From: an uncultured Armatimonadota bacterium
GTDB taxonomy: Bacteria > Armatimonadota > Fimbriimonadia > Fimbriimonadales > Fimbriimonadaceae
NCBI GenBank assembly: GCA_946478935.1
Contig: CAMLEL010000016.1
Span: 1 to 14,955 of the forward strand
Direction of reading: 5' to 3'
DNA length: 14,955 nucleotides
Shown: positions 6,573 through 12,812 of the stretch, piece after piece
Position numbering within the stretch: the stretch's first letter is position 1
How the letters are laid out: each line of letters begins with the position of its first letter
Translations under genes and position numbers: made by a program
The notes under the pieces: model-generated
Seen by the model: the letters and a program-made list of their open reading frames with translations, nothing else
Databases searched by the model: none
Told to the model about the DNA's origin: nothing

Positions 6573-7358
6573 CTATCGTCCGCCGCGTCCCTGGGGTGGA
6601 TCAGCCTTGAATGGCTTGCCGCCCATTTCCTTCAGCTTGGCAGACTGCTCGGGGGTGAGAACTTTGAGCAACTCAGCATCGAGGACCTTGTTGTTGTTCT
6701 CGATCGACTTGGTTACGTCTTCGCGACTGAGTTCTTGATTTCGCACCTTCTGCATCAGCGCCTGGTTGGCTTCGCGCTGTTTCTCCTGCAGGTCGCTGAT
6801 CCGCGTGATTTGCGCGGTGGTCAGGTTGAGGGCCTTTTGAGTTTCTTCCTGCTGGACCGCTCGGGCGCCCATCAGTTGAACTCGGATTTCACCCAGCCGC
6901 TTCATCTGAGAGTCGTTCAGAATAGCAGCCAGATCCTTCCGGCTCTGCTCGCGCTGTTCTTGCATTCGCTTTCGCATTGCCTCTCGCTCTGCGTCGGTCA
7001 TCTGCTGTCCGCCACGATTGGCTCGGCCGCCATTGGCGCCTGAGCCACCGGTGTTGCCAGTATTACCGGCACCGGCTTGGCCGCGATTGCGGCGCTGGCC
7101 CTGACCTTGGCCACGTAGCTCGCGCTGCTTGGCTTGAAGTGCATCCAGCTTTGTCTTCTGGTCTGCGCTCAGGCCCAGGTCGGTTTGAACGTCCTTTCGG
7201 AATGCGAGTTGCAACTCGCCGCCGACGCCGGCTCCACGACCTTGTCCCATCATGCCGAATCCGGCACGACCGCCCTGGCGTTGACCCTGGCCGCCCTGTG
7301 CGGGCGCAATTGCGACGCACAGTGCCATTGCCGCCGCGATCATAAGTGTAAATTTCAT
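6573..7358 (-). CDS. Secreted Gly/Gln-rich protein with LTxxQ-like repeats
   Basis: 261 residues. An N-terminal signal peptide (MKFTLMIAAAMALCVAIAPA) has a clear A-x-A cleavage site (A18-P19-A20|Q21), so it is exported. The mature protein starts with a Gly/Gln/Arg-rich stretch (21-48), and a second Gly/Asn/Arg low-complexity linker spans about 83-119. Four short helices carry an L-x-L-[ST]-x-x-Q-like pattern: LGLSADQKTKL (61-71), ILNDSQMKRL (146-155), LNLTTAQITRI (177-187) and VLTPEQSAKL (233-242), the last followed by GGKPF. This resembles LTxxQ/Spy-CpxP-like periplasmic proteins, known in enterobacteria for chaperone or envelope-stress roles. The sequence is too divergent to claim that function. 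AGGT (8-base spacing) or GGAGG (7372-7376, 13-base spacing) could serve as ribosome binding site. It is a single-gene unit ended by the terminator at 6502-6523. Confidence 0.8.
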   Translation of the reverse strand: MKFTLMIAAAMALCVAIAPAQGGQGQRQGGRAGFGMMGQGRGAGVGGELQLAFRKDVQTDLGLSADQKTKLDALQAKQRELRGQGQGQRRNRGQAGAGNTGNTGGSGANGGRANRGGQQMTDAEREAMRKRMQEQREQSRKDLAAILNDSQMKRLGEIRVQLMGARAVQQEETQKALNLTTAQITRISDLQEKQREANQALMQKVRNQELSREDVTKSIENNNKVLDAELLKVLTPEQSAKLKEMGGKPFKADPPQGRGGR

Positions 7359-7359
7359 T

Positions 7360-7369
7360 GGTAATTACC
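7360..7369. promoter_or_regulatory. 10-bp perfect palindrome upstream of secreted-protein start
   Basis: GGTAATTACC is a perfect 10-bp palindrome beginning 2 bases before the ATG (minus strand) of the secreted LTxxQ-type protein and overlapping its possible AGGT ribosome binding site. It could be an operator or a small start-occluding hairpin. It is short, so chance occurrence is a real possibility. Confidence 0.3.
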
Positions 7370-7433
7370 TACCTCCAGCAGAGCTTAAACGAACGACTCG
7401 GCTCGATGTTCAGACGATGGGTAATCTCGGGAC

Positions 7434-7838
7434 ATGTCGACCGCCGATCTTTTCAAACGACATCTCGCCCTAATGGGCAATCCGGATGAAGGCGCCATCT
7501 ATCACGACGATGTCGTCATCGACCTCCCCTATGCTCCCAAACATCATACGGGCAAGTTGGATGGGAAGGCTGCGGTTCTGCGGTTTCTCGGCAATATCGG
7601 CGTCTACTTTAAGGACATTGAAATCGGTGAGCCCCGGATCTACGAGACTCAAGATCCCTCTGTGATCATCGCTGAGTATACGGGCGGCTCAACTTCGAAA
7701 GAGACCGGCAAGCCTTATCGGCAGAACTACGTTTCGATCGTAACAGCGCGCGATGGCAAGATCGCCCACATCAGGGAGTATTACGATCCGGTGCAGGTGC
7801 TGGTGGCAACTGGCGAGATCGACGAGCCCGGTGCCTAG
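7434..7838 (+). CDS. SnoaL/NTF2-like family protein
   Basis: 134 residues, one cone-shaped alpha+beta barrel of the NTF2/SnoaL (ketosteroid-isomerase-like) superfamily. The N-terminal helix (MSTADLFKRHLALMG), HDDVVIDLPYAP (24-35), the GKAAVLRFL helix (44-52), IIAEYTGGSTSKETGKPY (78-95) and the closing strand with IAHIREYYDPVQVLVATG (110-127) follow the family layout; REYYDP.QVL is typical of the PhzA/B- and SnoaL-like branch. Members include isomerases, cyclases, hydrolases and simple binding proteins, so no reaction can be assigned. The ATG at 7434 lacks a clear ribosome binding site. The gene diverges from the secreted protein across 75 bases with no recognisable promoter. Its TAG stop overlaps the stop of the convergent LacI-type gene in a CTAG palindrome. 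Confidence 0.8.
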   Translation: MSTADLFKRHLALMGNPDEGAIYHDDVVIDLPYAPKHHTGKLDGKAAVLRFLGNIGVYFKDIEIGEPRIYETQDPSVIIAEYTGGSTSKETGKPYRQNYVSIVTARDGKIAHIREYYDPVQVLVATGEIDEPGA

Positions 7839-8833
7839 CGCTTCCGCTTGAACCCGATCGTCGACTCTCGCGCCAGGAATTCTGCTTTGAAAGTCTTGAT
7901 TTGGGGCTTGTCTGATGGCCATTCCAAGCGGTGGCTCATGAATTCCCAGGCCGTTTGGCAGAGTTCAGGGATCGGATGCTTGATCGTGCTGATAGGGGGC
8001 CAGGCATACTCCGCTTCTTCGATGCCTCCGCAGCCTACGATCGCGACGTCGGTGGGGGTTCTCAGACCGATTTCGGCAAAGGCGCGTTTGGCGGCGATCG
8101 CCAGACCGTCGCTTGCGCAAAGAATTCCGTCGGGAGTTCCCCAGCGGGTAGCAAAGTCACGAACGGCTTCCATCGCCCTTTGACGGTTGAGACCCTGACT
8201 GAGGATCTCATCCGTTGCGATTCCAGGCGTCGACTTGAGCCTTTGGAAAGTCGTAAAAAGGCTGTCTTTGGGTTCGTTGGCGGTCATGGGTCGAAGAAAT
8301 GCGATCCTTCGGCAGCCGACATTGATGAGATGCTGAAAAGCCTCGACCGCGGCTTCGCTAACGTCGACGATCACGTTATCCCAACCTTCGCGGGGAACCA
8401 TGCCGATATTGATGGACGCCTTATGACTTCCGTCTTCGGTTATGAATGCTCCATCGGAAAGGTATTGGTCCAGGGTGAAAAACCCATCGACATGAAGGTC
8501 AGCAGGCTGCTTTTTGATTTCTGCCTCGGTCGTGGGCTGCCAAACGACGACTTCGTAGTCGGTCGCTTTCATCTCGTTCTGGATCCCCTGAAGAATCGTC
8601 GACTGGTAGCCATCGCCTCCGCCGGGAGAGCAAAATGCGACCATGCCGGTTCTGCCGGTGGTGAGCGCTCGAGCGGCTCGATTGGGTCGGTAGCCCAACT
8701 CTTCAGCCGCCGCGATGACGCGCTGCCGCGTGGCCTCAGTAATGCCCATGTCCATTCGATTGTTCAAAACGAATGAGACCGTTGCATGAGATATTCCTAA
8801 ATGTTTTGCTATGTCGCGAAGCGTAACCGCCAT
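7835..8833 (-). CDS. LacI-family transcriptional regulator (copy 1)
   Basis: 332 residues with classic LacI layout: N-terminal helix-turn-helix (residues 4-23, TLRDIAKHLGISHATVSFVL), hinge helix (about 51-59, NRAARALTT), then a periplasmic-binding-protein-like effector domain. LCASDGLAIA (238-247) and VGCGGIEEAEYAWPPISTI (266-284) are the usual second-subdomain blocks. Such proteins bind palindromic operators as dimers and release or tighten on binding a sugar-like effector. The neighbouring copy 2 has the same recognition-helix core (SHATVS.VLN) but a diverged effector domain, so the pair likely arose by duplication, reads similar operators and senses different ligands. A good sigma-70-like promoter with an overlapping inverted repeat lies about 100 bases upstream, suggesting autoregulation. 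No strong Shine-Dalgarno. The target genes are unknown. Confidence 0.93.
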   Translation of the reverse strand: MAVTLRDIAKHLGISHATVSFVLNNRMDMGITEATRQRVIAAAEELGYRPNRAARALTTGRTGMVAFCSPGGGDGYQSTILQGIQNEMKATDYEVVVWQPTTEAEIKKQPADLHVDGFFTLDQYLSDGAFITEDGSHKASINIGMVPREGWDNVIVDVSEAAVEAFQHLINVGCRRIAFLRPMTANEPKDSLFTTFQRLKSTPGIATDEILSQGLNRQRAMEAVRDFATRWGTPDGILCASDGLAIAAKRAFAEIGLRTPTDVAIVGCGGIEEAEYAWPPISTIKHPIPELCQTAWEFMSHRLEWPSDKPQIKTFKAEFLARESTIGFKRKR

Positions 8834-8932
8834 CTGTAAAACCTGCTCAAAGAAACCGAACAGGCTGCTTCCTCTCGCCGAGGACTCAGCCTCAAAAACA
8901 TCACCGGCTGCACTCCCCCGGTTAATTGCAAT

Positions 8933-8961
8933 ACTTTATCCTACTTGATTTAACGTGTCAA
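8933..8961 (-). promoter_or_regulatory. Sigma-70-like promoter of LacI copy 1
   Basis: On the minus strand a perfect TTGACA (-35, bases 8956-8961) is followed after exactly 17 bases by TAAAGT (-10, bases 8933-8938; 4 of 6 consensus). Transcription would start near 8926, giving a leader of about 93 bases before the ATG at 8833. It is the best promoter match in the window. Confidence 0.6.
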
Positions 8962-8962
8962 G
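8944..8962. promoter_or_regulatory. Candidate operator overlapping LacI copy 1 promoter
   Basis: CTTGA (8944-8948) and TCAAG (8958-8962) form a 5-bp inverted repeat around TTTAACGTG. It covers the -35 box and most of the spacer, the position expected for repression. Autoregulation by LacI copy 1 or control by copy 2 is inferred, and the arms are short. Confidence 0.35.
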
Positions 8963-9040
8963 CATAGCAATAGACGTACCAAAACATGGAAAAGTCGACC
9001 TTACCTTCGGATTGCCCGTACTGTGACCTGTCTGAACGGG

Positions 9041-10042
9041 TCAATTGGCCGAAACGCTTGAACCACGAATGACTAGTTCTGGTTCCAAGCGGGTGCGGCG
9101 AATATCCAAATCTGGGTTTTCAATCCTCGACCGAAGGTATTCCCAGCCGAGTCTGCACATAGCTTCAATCGGTTGAATGATCGTACTTAGGGGCGGCTCC
9201 ACGTACTCGGACTCTGCCACCCCGTCGCAGCCGACGATGGCACACCGATCCGGAATTGGAATTGCCGCCGCTTTGAGCCCCTTCACCACTCCCATCGCAA
9301 GGTGGTCGTTGTAGCAAAGCAGCGCTTCGGGCAGATGACCTTCTTCGGCAACGGCGCAGATCGCTTCCTGTACGCGTTCGCGCACCGCCGAAGGTACCGT
9401 GATCACCTCTTGCTCAATTCCGTGTCGGCGACAAAAGTCGTCATATGCGCGATGCCGCGGATCATCCACATCCACGGCATTCTGGACATTTAGAAAGCCA
9501 ATTCGGCGGTGGCCAGTCGTCCAAAGGTGATCGAGGGCCGCGTAAACGCCAGCCTCCAGATCGACTTGGACCGAGTCGAATGCATCGCAAGTGTAAACCC
9601 CGATGCTGACGATCGGCTTATTGACTAGCTGCGGCTGATCTTGAATCGCTTCCAATGCGTATTTGGAGTCCACTGCCAGGATGCCATCGACCGGCAATGC
9701 GAGAGATCGCAGGTTGTCTGCCATCCGGTCAGGATGAAATGCCACTTCGCGAAAGACCAAGTCGTTTCCGTAAGCCTGCGCATATCGCTGAATGGCGAAC
9801 AGGATTTCTGAATAAAAGCTATTGAGTGAACTGGGTGACCACAGGGCGACCATGTTGGTCCGGCCAGATGCAAGGGCACGGGCCGACAGATTTGGGCGGT
9901 ATCCAAGTTCCTGAGCCGCTTTTAGGACGCGTTGTCGGGTGGACTCCGGGATTGCCACGTCGCGGCGATCGTTCAACACCATCGACACGGTCGCGTGAGA
10001 AAGGTTAACGTGTTTGGCGACGTCGCGTAATGTGACCGACAT
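9041..10042 (-). CDS. LacI-family transcriptional regulator (copy 2)
   Basis: 333 residues, complete. Helix-turn-helix at 4-23 (TLRDVAKHVNLSHATVSMVL), hinge helix at about 51-59 (NLSARALAS), effector-binding domain with VDGILAVDS (118-126), LLCYNDHLAMG (241-251) and VGCDGVAESEYVEPPLSTI (270-288). It is a tandem paralogue of copy 1 with nearly identical DNA-contacting residues. Its start (10042) faces the sugar-nucleotide operon start (10232) across 189 bases, so it is the natural candidate regulator of that operon; this is inference from position. The shared region holds several palindromes, one (10057-10069) only 14 bases from its own ATG, suggesting autoregulation. It has no clear Shine-Dalgarno. 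The effector is likely a sugar or sugar acid, not identifiable here. Confidence 0.93.
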   Translation of the reverse strand: MSVTLRDVAKHVNLSHATVSMVLNDRRDVAIPESTRQRVLKAAQELGYRPNLSARALASGRTNMVALWSPSSLNSFYSEILFAIQRYAQAYGNDLVFREVAFHPDRMADNLRSLALPVDGILAVDSKYALEAIQDQPQLVNKPIVSIGVYTCDAFDSVQVDLEAGVYAALDHLWTTGHRRIGFLNVQNAVDVDDPRHRAYDDFCRRHGIEQEVITVPSAVRERVQEAICAVAEEGHLPEALLCYNDHLAMGVVKGLKAAAIPIPDRCAIVGCDGVAESEYVEPPLSTIIQPIEAMCRLGWEYLRSRIENPDLDIRRTRLEPELVIRGSSVSAN

Positions 10043-10056
10043 AATGACTTTCGATG

Positions 10057-10069
10057 TTTACCTGGTAAA
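10057..10069. promoter_or_regulatory. 13-bp palindrome, candidate LacI operator
   Basis: TTTACC-T-GGTAAA is a perfect 6+1+6 palindrome 14 bases upstream of the LacI copy 2 start codon. Its half CCTGGTA recurs at 10211-10217, close to the start of the divergent operon. Size and location fit an operator for autoregulation; which protein binds is inferred. Confidence 0.45.
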
Positions 10070-10073
10070 AATG

Positions 10074-10106
10074 CGGAGTTCGAACCTTTCGGACTCCGTT
10101 CCGAAA
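10074..10106. promoter_or_regulatory. Overlapping alternative stems in LacI copy 2 leader
   Basis: CGGAGTTC (10074-10081) can pair with GGACTCCG (10091-10098), 8 bp with one wobble. TTTCGG (10087-10092) can instead pair with CCGAAA (10101-10106), 6 bp. They share bases 10091-10092 and interleave, so only one can form at a time. Either RNA switching in the leader or nested protein-binding palindromes is possible. Confidence 0.3.
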
Positions 10107-10109
10107 ATC

Positions 10110-10126
10110 ATGGCCGATATTGCCAT
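10110..10126. promoter_or_regulatory. Inverted repeat ATGGC-N7-GCCAT
   Basis: ATGGC (10110-10114) and GCCAT (10122-10126) are exact inverted arms around CGATATT, a 17-bp element between the divergent promoters and LacI copy 2. It is a second operator candidate; arms of 5 bp are not strong evidence alone. Confidence 0.3.
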
Positions 10127-10157
10127 CATCAGTCGGACCAACCGCTTTCACCAGTCT

Positions 10158-10205
10158 TTGCCACCGTAATCTGGCAGTTATAACAAGGTTGGCGGATGCA
10201 ATGAA
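10158..10205. promoter_or_regulatory. Candidate bidirectional promoter with symmetric -10
   Basis: The palindrome GTTATAAC (10177-10184) gives TATAAC (5 of 6 of the -10 consensus) on both strands. On the plus strand TTGCCA (10158-10163, 5 of 6 of the -35 consensus) lies 15 bases before it, pointing to the operon at 10232. On the minus strand TTCATT (10200-10205, 3 of 6) lies 17 bases before it, pointing to LacI copy 2. The plus spacing is short and the minus -35 is poor, so this needs transcript mapping. Confidence 0.4.
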
Positions 10206-10231
10206 CTCAGCCTGGTAGCTACAATGGTTGA

Positions 10232-11176
10232 ATGCGCGCGGTTGTTACTGGAGGAGCCGGATTTCTTGGTTCACATTTGACGGATCGACTTGTCAAAGAA
10301 GGTTGGGACGTCCTCATCATCGACAACCTGGTGACGGGTTCCACCGACAACATCGCCCACCACGCCGGGAGCGATCGCGTCCGCTTTATCAAGCAGGATG
10401 TCACCGAATTTCTGTTCGTAGATGGTCCGGTGGACTTCATCTTCCACTTTGCCAGTCCCGCTTCACCCATCGACTTCGTGCGTATGCCGATTCCGGTTTT
10501 GAAGGTTGGCGCTTTGGGCACTCACAAGGCGCTGGGGCTCGCCAAGGCCAAAAATGCAAAGTTCATGTTGGCAAGTACCAGCGAAGTTTATGGTGATCCG
10601 CTCGTTTCTCCCCAACCGGAAACTTATTGGGGCAATGTCAACCCCATTGGTCCAAGAGGAGTTTATGACGAGGCCAAGCGGTACGCAGAAGCCATGACGA
10701 TGGCCTACCACCATTTCCATGGGTTGGACACACGAATCGTTCGGTTTTTCAATACCTATGGCCCTCGAATGCGCCTTGATGATGGCCGGGTCGTCCCCAA
10801 CTTTCTTCACCAAGCGCTTACCGGGAAGCCCCTCACTGTTTACGGAGACGGATCCCAGACACGATCATTCGGCTATGTCGAAGACATCGTGGAAGGTGTC
10901 TGGCGGCTGGCCAACGCAGACTTTCATGAGCCCGTCAACATCGGTACTCAGGACGAGCATACGGTTTTGGAGTTTGCCAAGATCGTCCTCCAGGTGACCG
11001 GTTCAAAGAGCGAAATCGAGTTCCTTCCGGCCTTGCCAGATGACCCCAAGCAACGACGACCCGACCTCACCCGAAATCAGCAGGTTCTGAATAGCTGGCA
11101 GCCCAAGGTCGATTTGAATCAGGGTCTATTGCGTACCGCCGAGTACTTCCAGTCGAGAATCGGAGCCGCCACCTAA
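10232..11176 (+). CDS. UDP-glucuronate decarboxylase (UDP-xylose synthase)-like, extended SDR
   Basis: 314 residues, extended short-chain dehydrogenase/reductase. The NAD-binding motif is [10 protein letters not shown] (6-15). The active site has TSEVYG (116-121) with Y145 and K149 in GVYDEAKR (143-150). The long match [55 protein letters not shown] and [12 protein letters not shown] is the hallmark of UDP-xylose synthase. The ST-S-E motif argues against dTDP-glucose 4,6-dehydratase (RmlB), which has ST-D-E. The expected reaction is oxidative decarboxylation of UDP-glucuronate to UDP-xylose with recycled NAD+, in the cytosol. It is first in a four-gene operon, 5 bases before the nucleotidyltransferase. 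The ATG has no clear Shine-Dalgarno. The operon partners provide a possible source of UDP-glucuronate. Related nucleotide-sugar epimerases remain a lesser alternative. Confidence 0.9.
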   Translation: MRAVVTGGAGFLGSHLTDRLVKEGWDVLIIDNLVTGSTDNIAHHAGSDRVRFIKQDVTEFLFVDGPVDFIFHFASPASPIDFVRMPIPVLKVGALGTHKALGLAKAKNAKFMLASTSEVYGDPLVSPQPETYWGNVNPIGPRGVYDEAKRYAEAMTMAYHHFHGLDTRIVRFFNTYGPRMRLDDGRVVPNFLHQALTGKPLTVYGDGSQTRSFGYVEDIVEGVWRLANADFHEPVNIGTQDEHTVLEFAKIVLQVTGSKSEIEFLPALPDDPKQRRPDLTRNQQVLNSWQPKVDLNQGLLRTAEYFQSRIGAAT

Positions 11177-11181
11177 CGACC

Positions 11182-11892
11182 GTGATCGCGATCGTTCCGG
11201 CGGCTGGCAAAGGGACTCGCATGCGCGCCGTCACCGGCGGGGGACCCAAGGAGCTCGCCGAAGTTGGGCGCAGACCCGTTATTCAATACATTTTGGAAGA
11301 GGCACTCGACTCAGGGGCGGAGAGGACAGTCGTGGTGACATCGGAGGCCAAACCTGACCTCAACCGCTTCCTGAAAGCTTATGAGCCCGTCCCCAAACTG
11401 GTCTTTCAACCGGAGCCCACGGGTCTGGCCCCTGCTGTCTTTTTGGCTGGGCTCAAGGATGATGCGGTCGTGCTCCTCCCGGATGCGCTCTACCATCCCC
11501 AAACTCCTTCGAGGCAAATCGCACGGGCGTTGGCCGAAGGTTTCGATGTCGTGCTGTTCACGGAAACCGTGAAGGATGCGGAGACCCGGAAATATGGCAT
11601 TTTTGAGATGTCGAACGGGCAGCCCCGCATCCTCGAGAAACCTCAGCCTGACGAGACAGAGAGCCGAGATGCGATCGGAGGCCGGTTTGGATTCAGCGTC
11701 AAAGCTCTGAACCTGATGGCAGTGGAAATGTTTGAGAATCCGGTTCGGGACCTACCTTTGACCCCCCTAATCAATGCGGTCTTGAAACTTGGTCTGCCCT
11801 ATAAGCACATCCAGGCGCAGCCGCTCCAACGCCGGTTCGACTGTGGAAGCATCAGCGGATATCGCCATGCGGTACGGGAGGTCGGCGTTTGA
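11182..11892 (+). CDS. GalU-like sugar-1-phosphate nucleotidyltransferase
   Basis: 236 residues, a single Rossmann-like nucleotidyltransferase domain that joins a sugar-1-phosphate to an NTP. Signature PAAGKGTRM (6-14) binds the NTP phosphates, with K23 in GGPKELAEV; FQPEPTGLAPAV (76-87) is the base/sugar loop; LLPDALY (98-104) holds the metal-binding D101. KYGIFEM (137-143), LEKPQ (151-155) and FDCGSISGY (219-227) follow. The QPE..GL..AV and FDCGS..GY blocks resemble GalU/UTP-glucose-1-phosphate uridylyltransferase, so UTP is the likely nucleotide. Given the glucuronokinase-like gene next door, glucuronate-1-phosphate is a plausible substrate; this is inferred. The start is GTG at 11182, 5 bases after the preceding stop, needed to keep the N-terminal beta strand. 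There is no good Shine-Dalgarno, so translational coupling is likely. Its stop overlaps the next start as TTGA. Confidence 0.88.
   Translation: MIAIVPAAGKGTRMRAVTGGGPKELAEVGRRPVIQYILEEALDSGAERTVVVTSEAKPDLNRFLKAYEPVPKLVFQPEPTGLAPAVFLAGLKDDAVVLLPDALYHPQTPSRQIARALAEGFDVVLFTETVKDAETRKYGIFEMSNGQPRILEKPQPDETESRDAIGGRFGFSVKALNLMAVEMFENPVRDLPLTPLINAVLKLGLPYKHIQAQPLQRRFDCGSISGYRHAVREVGV
11876..11881 (+). promoter_or_regulatory. Shine-Dalgarno that fixes a TTG start
   Basis: GGGAGG lies 7 bases before the TTG at 11889. It supports initiation at this rare codon inside the TTGA overlap, rather than at the GTG at 11895 (13-base spacing). Confidence 0.7.
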
Positions 11893-12812
11893 TCGTGCGC
11901 GCCTCGGCGCCCGGTCGGTGCGGAGTCGTCGGCAATCCAAGCGACATTTACGGCGGAGTCGTATTGTCCTGCTCCGTGCCGGCCCGAGCTTGGTGTGAAA
12001 TTGAAACCGGGGTCGATTCTATCTTGCCGGATGACCCGACACTCTGGCTCGCAGCGACGAAGAGGTTTCCAATTGAGCGCGGTGCAGTTCGCTGGGGCTC
12101 AGACGTTCCACGCTCAAGCGGGCTCGCCGGTTCGACGGCGCTATTAGCCGCAACCCTCGCGTGCGTCCTTGCGGCTCGGAAGGAGTCGCCCGATCTCGAA
12201 TCGGATGAGGGACGCGCCACATTCGCGGAGCTGGTGCGTGACGTCGAGAAGCATGATGCGGGCGTTCAGTGTGGATTCCAGGATGCCTACATGGCAGTAT
12301 TCGGTGGCCTTCAAAGAATGAAGTTTTCTGGCAAGTCGCCGGAGGACGTCGGCCCATTGGCGCGGATGGAAGGCATACACGCAGACCTTCCCTTCCTCTT
12401 GGTAACCACCGGCGTCCAGCGCTTGAGTGGATCCGTCCATGGGCCGGTTATCGAGCGCTGGTTGGCCGGTGACGAATCTATTAAATCGGCGATTGACGAG
12501 ATCACCGATCTGGGTCGCAAGGGTTGCGCTGCCTTGTTGAATGAAGACCTGATGACGCTTGCCTCGACGATGAATCGAAATCAAGAACTCATCGCCGGTT
12601 GGGGTGGTTCGGGAGAAGCGATCGACCGCTTGGTGCGGGATTGCATGGAATCTGGAGCGATGGCGGCCAAGCTGGCAGGAGCAGGAATGGGCGGAACTGT
12701 CATAGCTCTTTCTCAAGACGTCGAGCTACTCCAAGCAAAGCTGGCAGGACTCGGCTACACGCAGTTTTTGCGACCGGAGATCGGACCTGGGCTGAGGTAT
12801 GAGACCCCATGA
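11889..12812 (+). CDS. GHMP-family sugar kinase, glucuronokinase-like
   Basis: 307 residues, complete GHMP kinase. Motif 1 is APGRCGVVGNPSD (7-19), motif 2 is VPRSSGLAGSTAL (73-85, the ATP-phosphate loop), and motif 3 is KLAGAGMGGTV (261-271). GFQDAYMAVFGGL (129-141) carries the likely catalytic-region Asp132. Several stretches track plant glucuronokinase as I remember it: R.G..GNPSD.Y.G at the N-terminus, P[RQ].[ST]GL.GS, a QD....V[FY]GGL block, and especially VH..V..RWL.GDE.I.S...E...L...G..ALLN.D (183-220). The expected reaction is ATP-dependent 1-phosphorylation of a free sugar acid such as D-glucuronate. The start is TTG at 11889, overlapping the upstream stop and preceded by GGGAGG. The 3' end overlaps the next gene as ATGA. 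The alternatives are heptose, fucose or galacturonate kinase; the N-terminal motif does not fit HddA-type heptose kinases well. Confidence 0.85.
   Translation: MIVRASAPGRCGVVGNPSDIYGGVVLSCSVPARAWCEIETGVDSILPDDPTLWLAATKRFPIERGAVRWGSDVPRSSGLAGSTALLAATLACVLAARKESPDLESDEGRATFAELVRDVEKHDAGVQCGFQDAYMAVFGGLQRMKFSGKSPEDVGPLARMEGIHADLPFLLVTTGVQRLSGSVHGPVIERWLAGDESIKSAIDEITDLGRKGCAALLNEDLMTLASTMNRNQELIAGWGGSGEAIDRLVRDCMESGAMAAKLAGAGMGGTVIALSQDVELLQAKLAGLGYTQFLRPEIGPGLRYETP

Larger units (their letters stand above)
8834..9040 (-). other. Intergenic region between the two lacI-type genes
   Basis: 207 bases with no coding potential that I can support. It holds the copy 1 promoter (8933-8961), an inverted repeat (8944-8962), a short ATTGCAAT palindrome at the predicted transcription start (8925-8932), and a weak 5-bp stem CCCGT/ACGGG (9015-9019 with 9036-9040) just after the stop of copy 2 that might act as a poor terminator. 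Confidence 0.4.

Noticed and set aside
7931..8776. 281-codon open frame on the plus strand opposite LacI copy 1
   Set aside because: It lies entirely antisense to a clear LacI-family gene and encodes no recognisable domain; the length is explained by GC-biased codon use.
11182..12812. Heptose (HddA/HddC) or fucose salvage module
   Set aside because: A kinase plus nucleotidyltransferase pair would fit. However, the kinase motif 1 is APGRCGVVGNPSD, not the FGGGTD type, and the first gene is UXS-like, which points to UDP-uronate chemistry. Kept as an alternative, not as the call.
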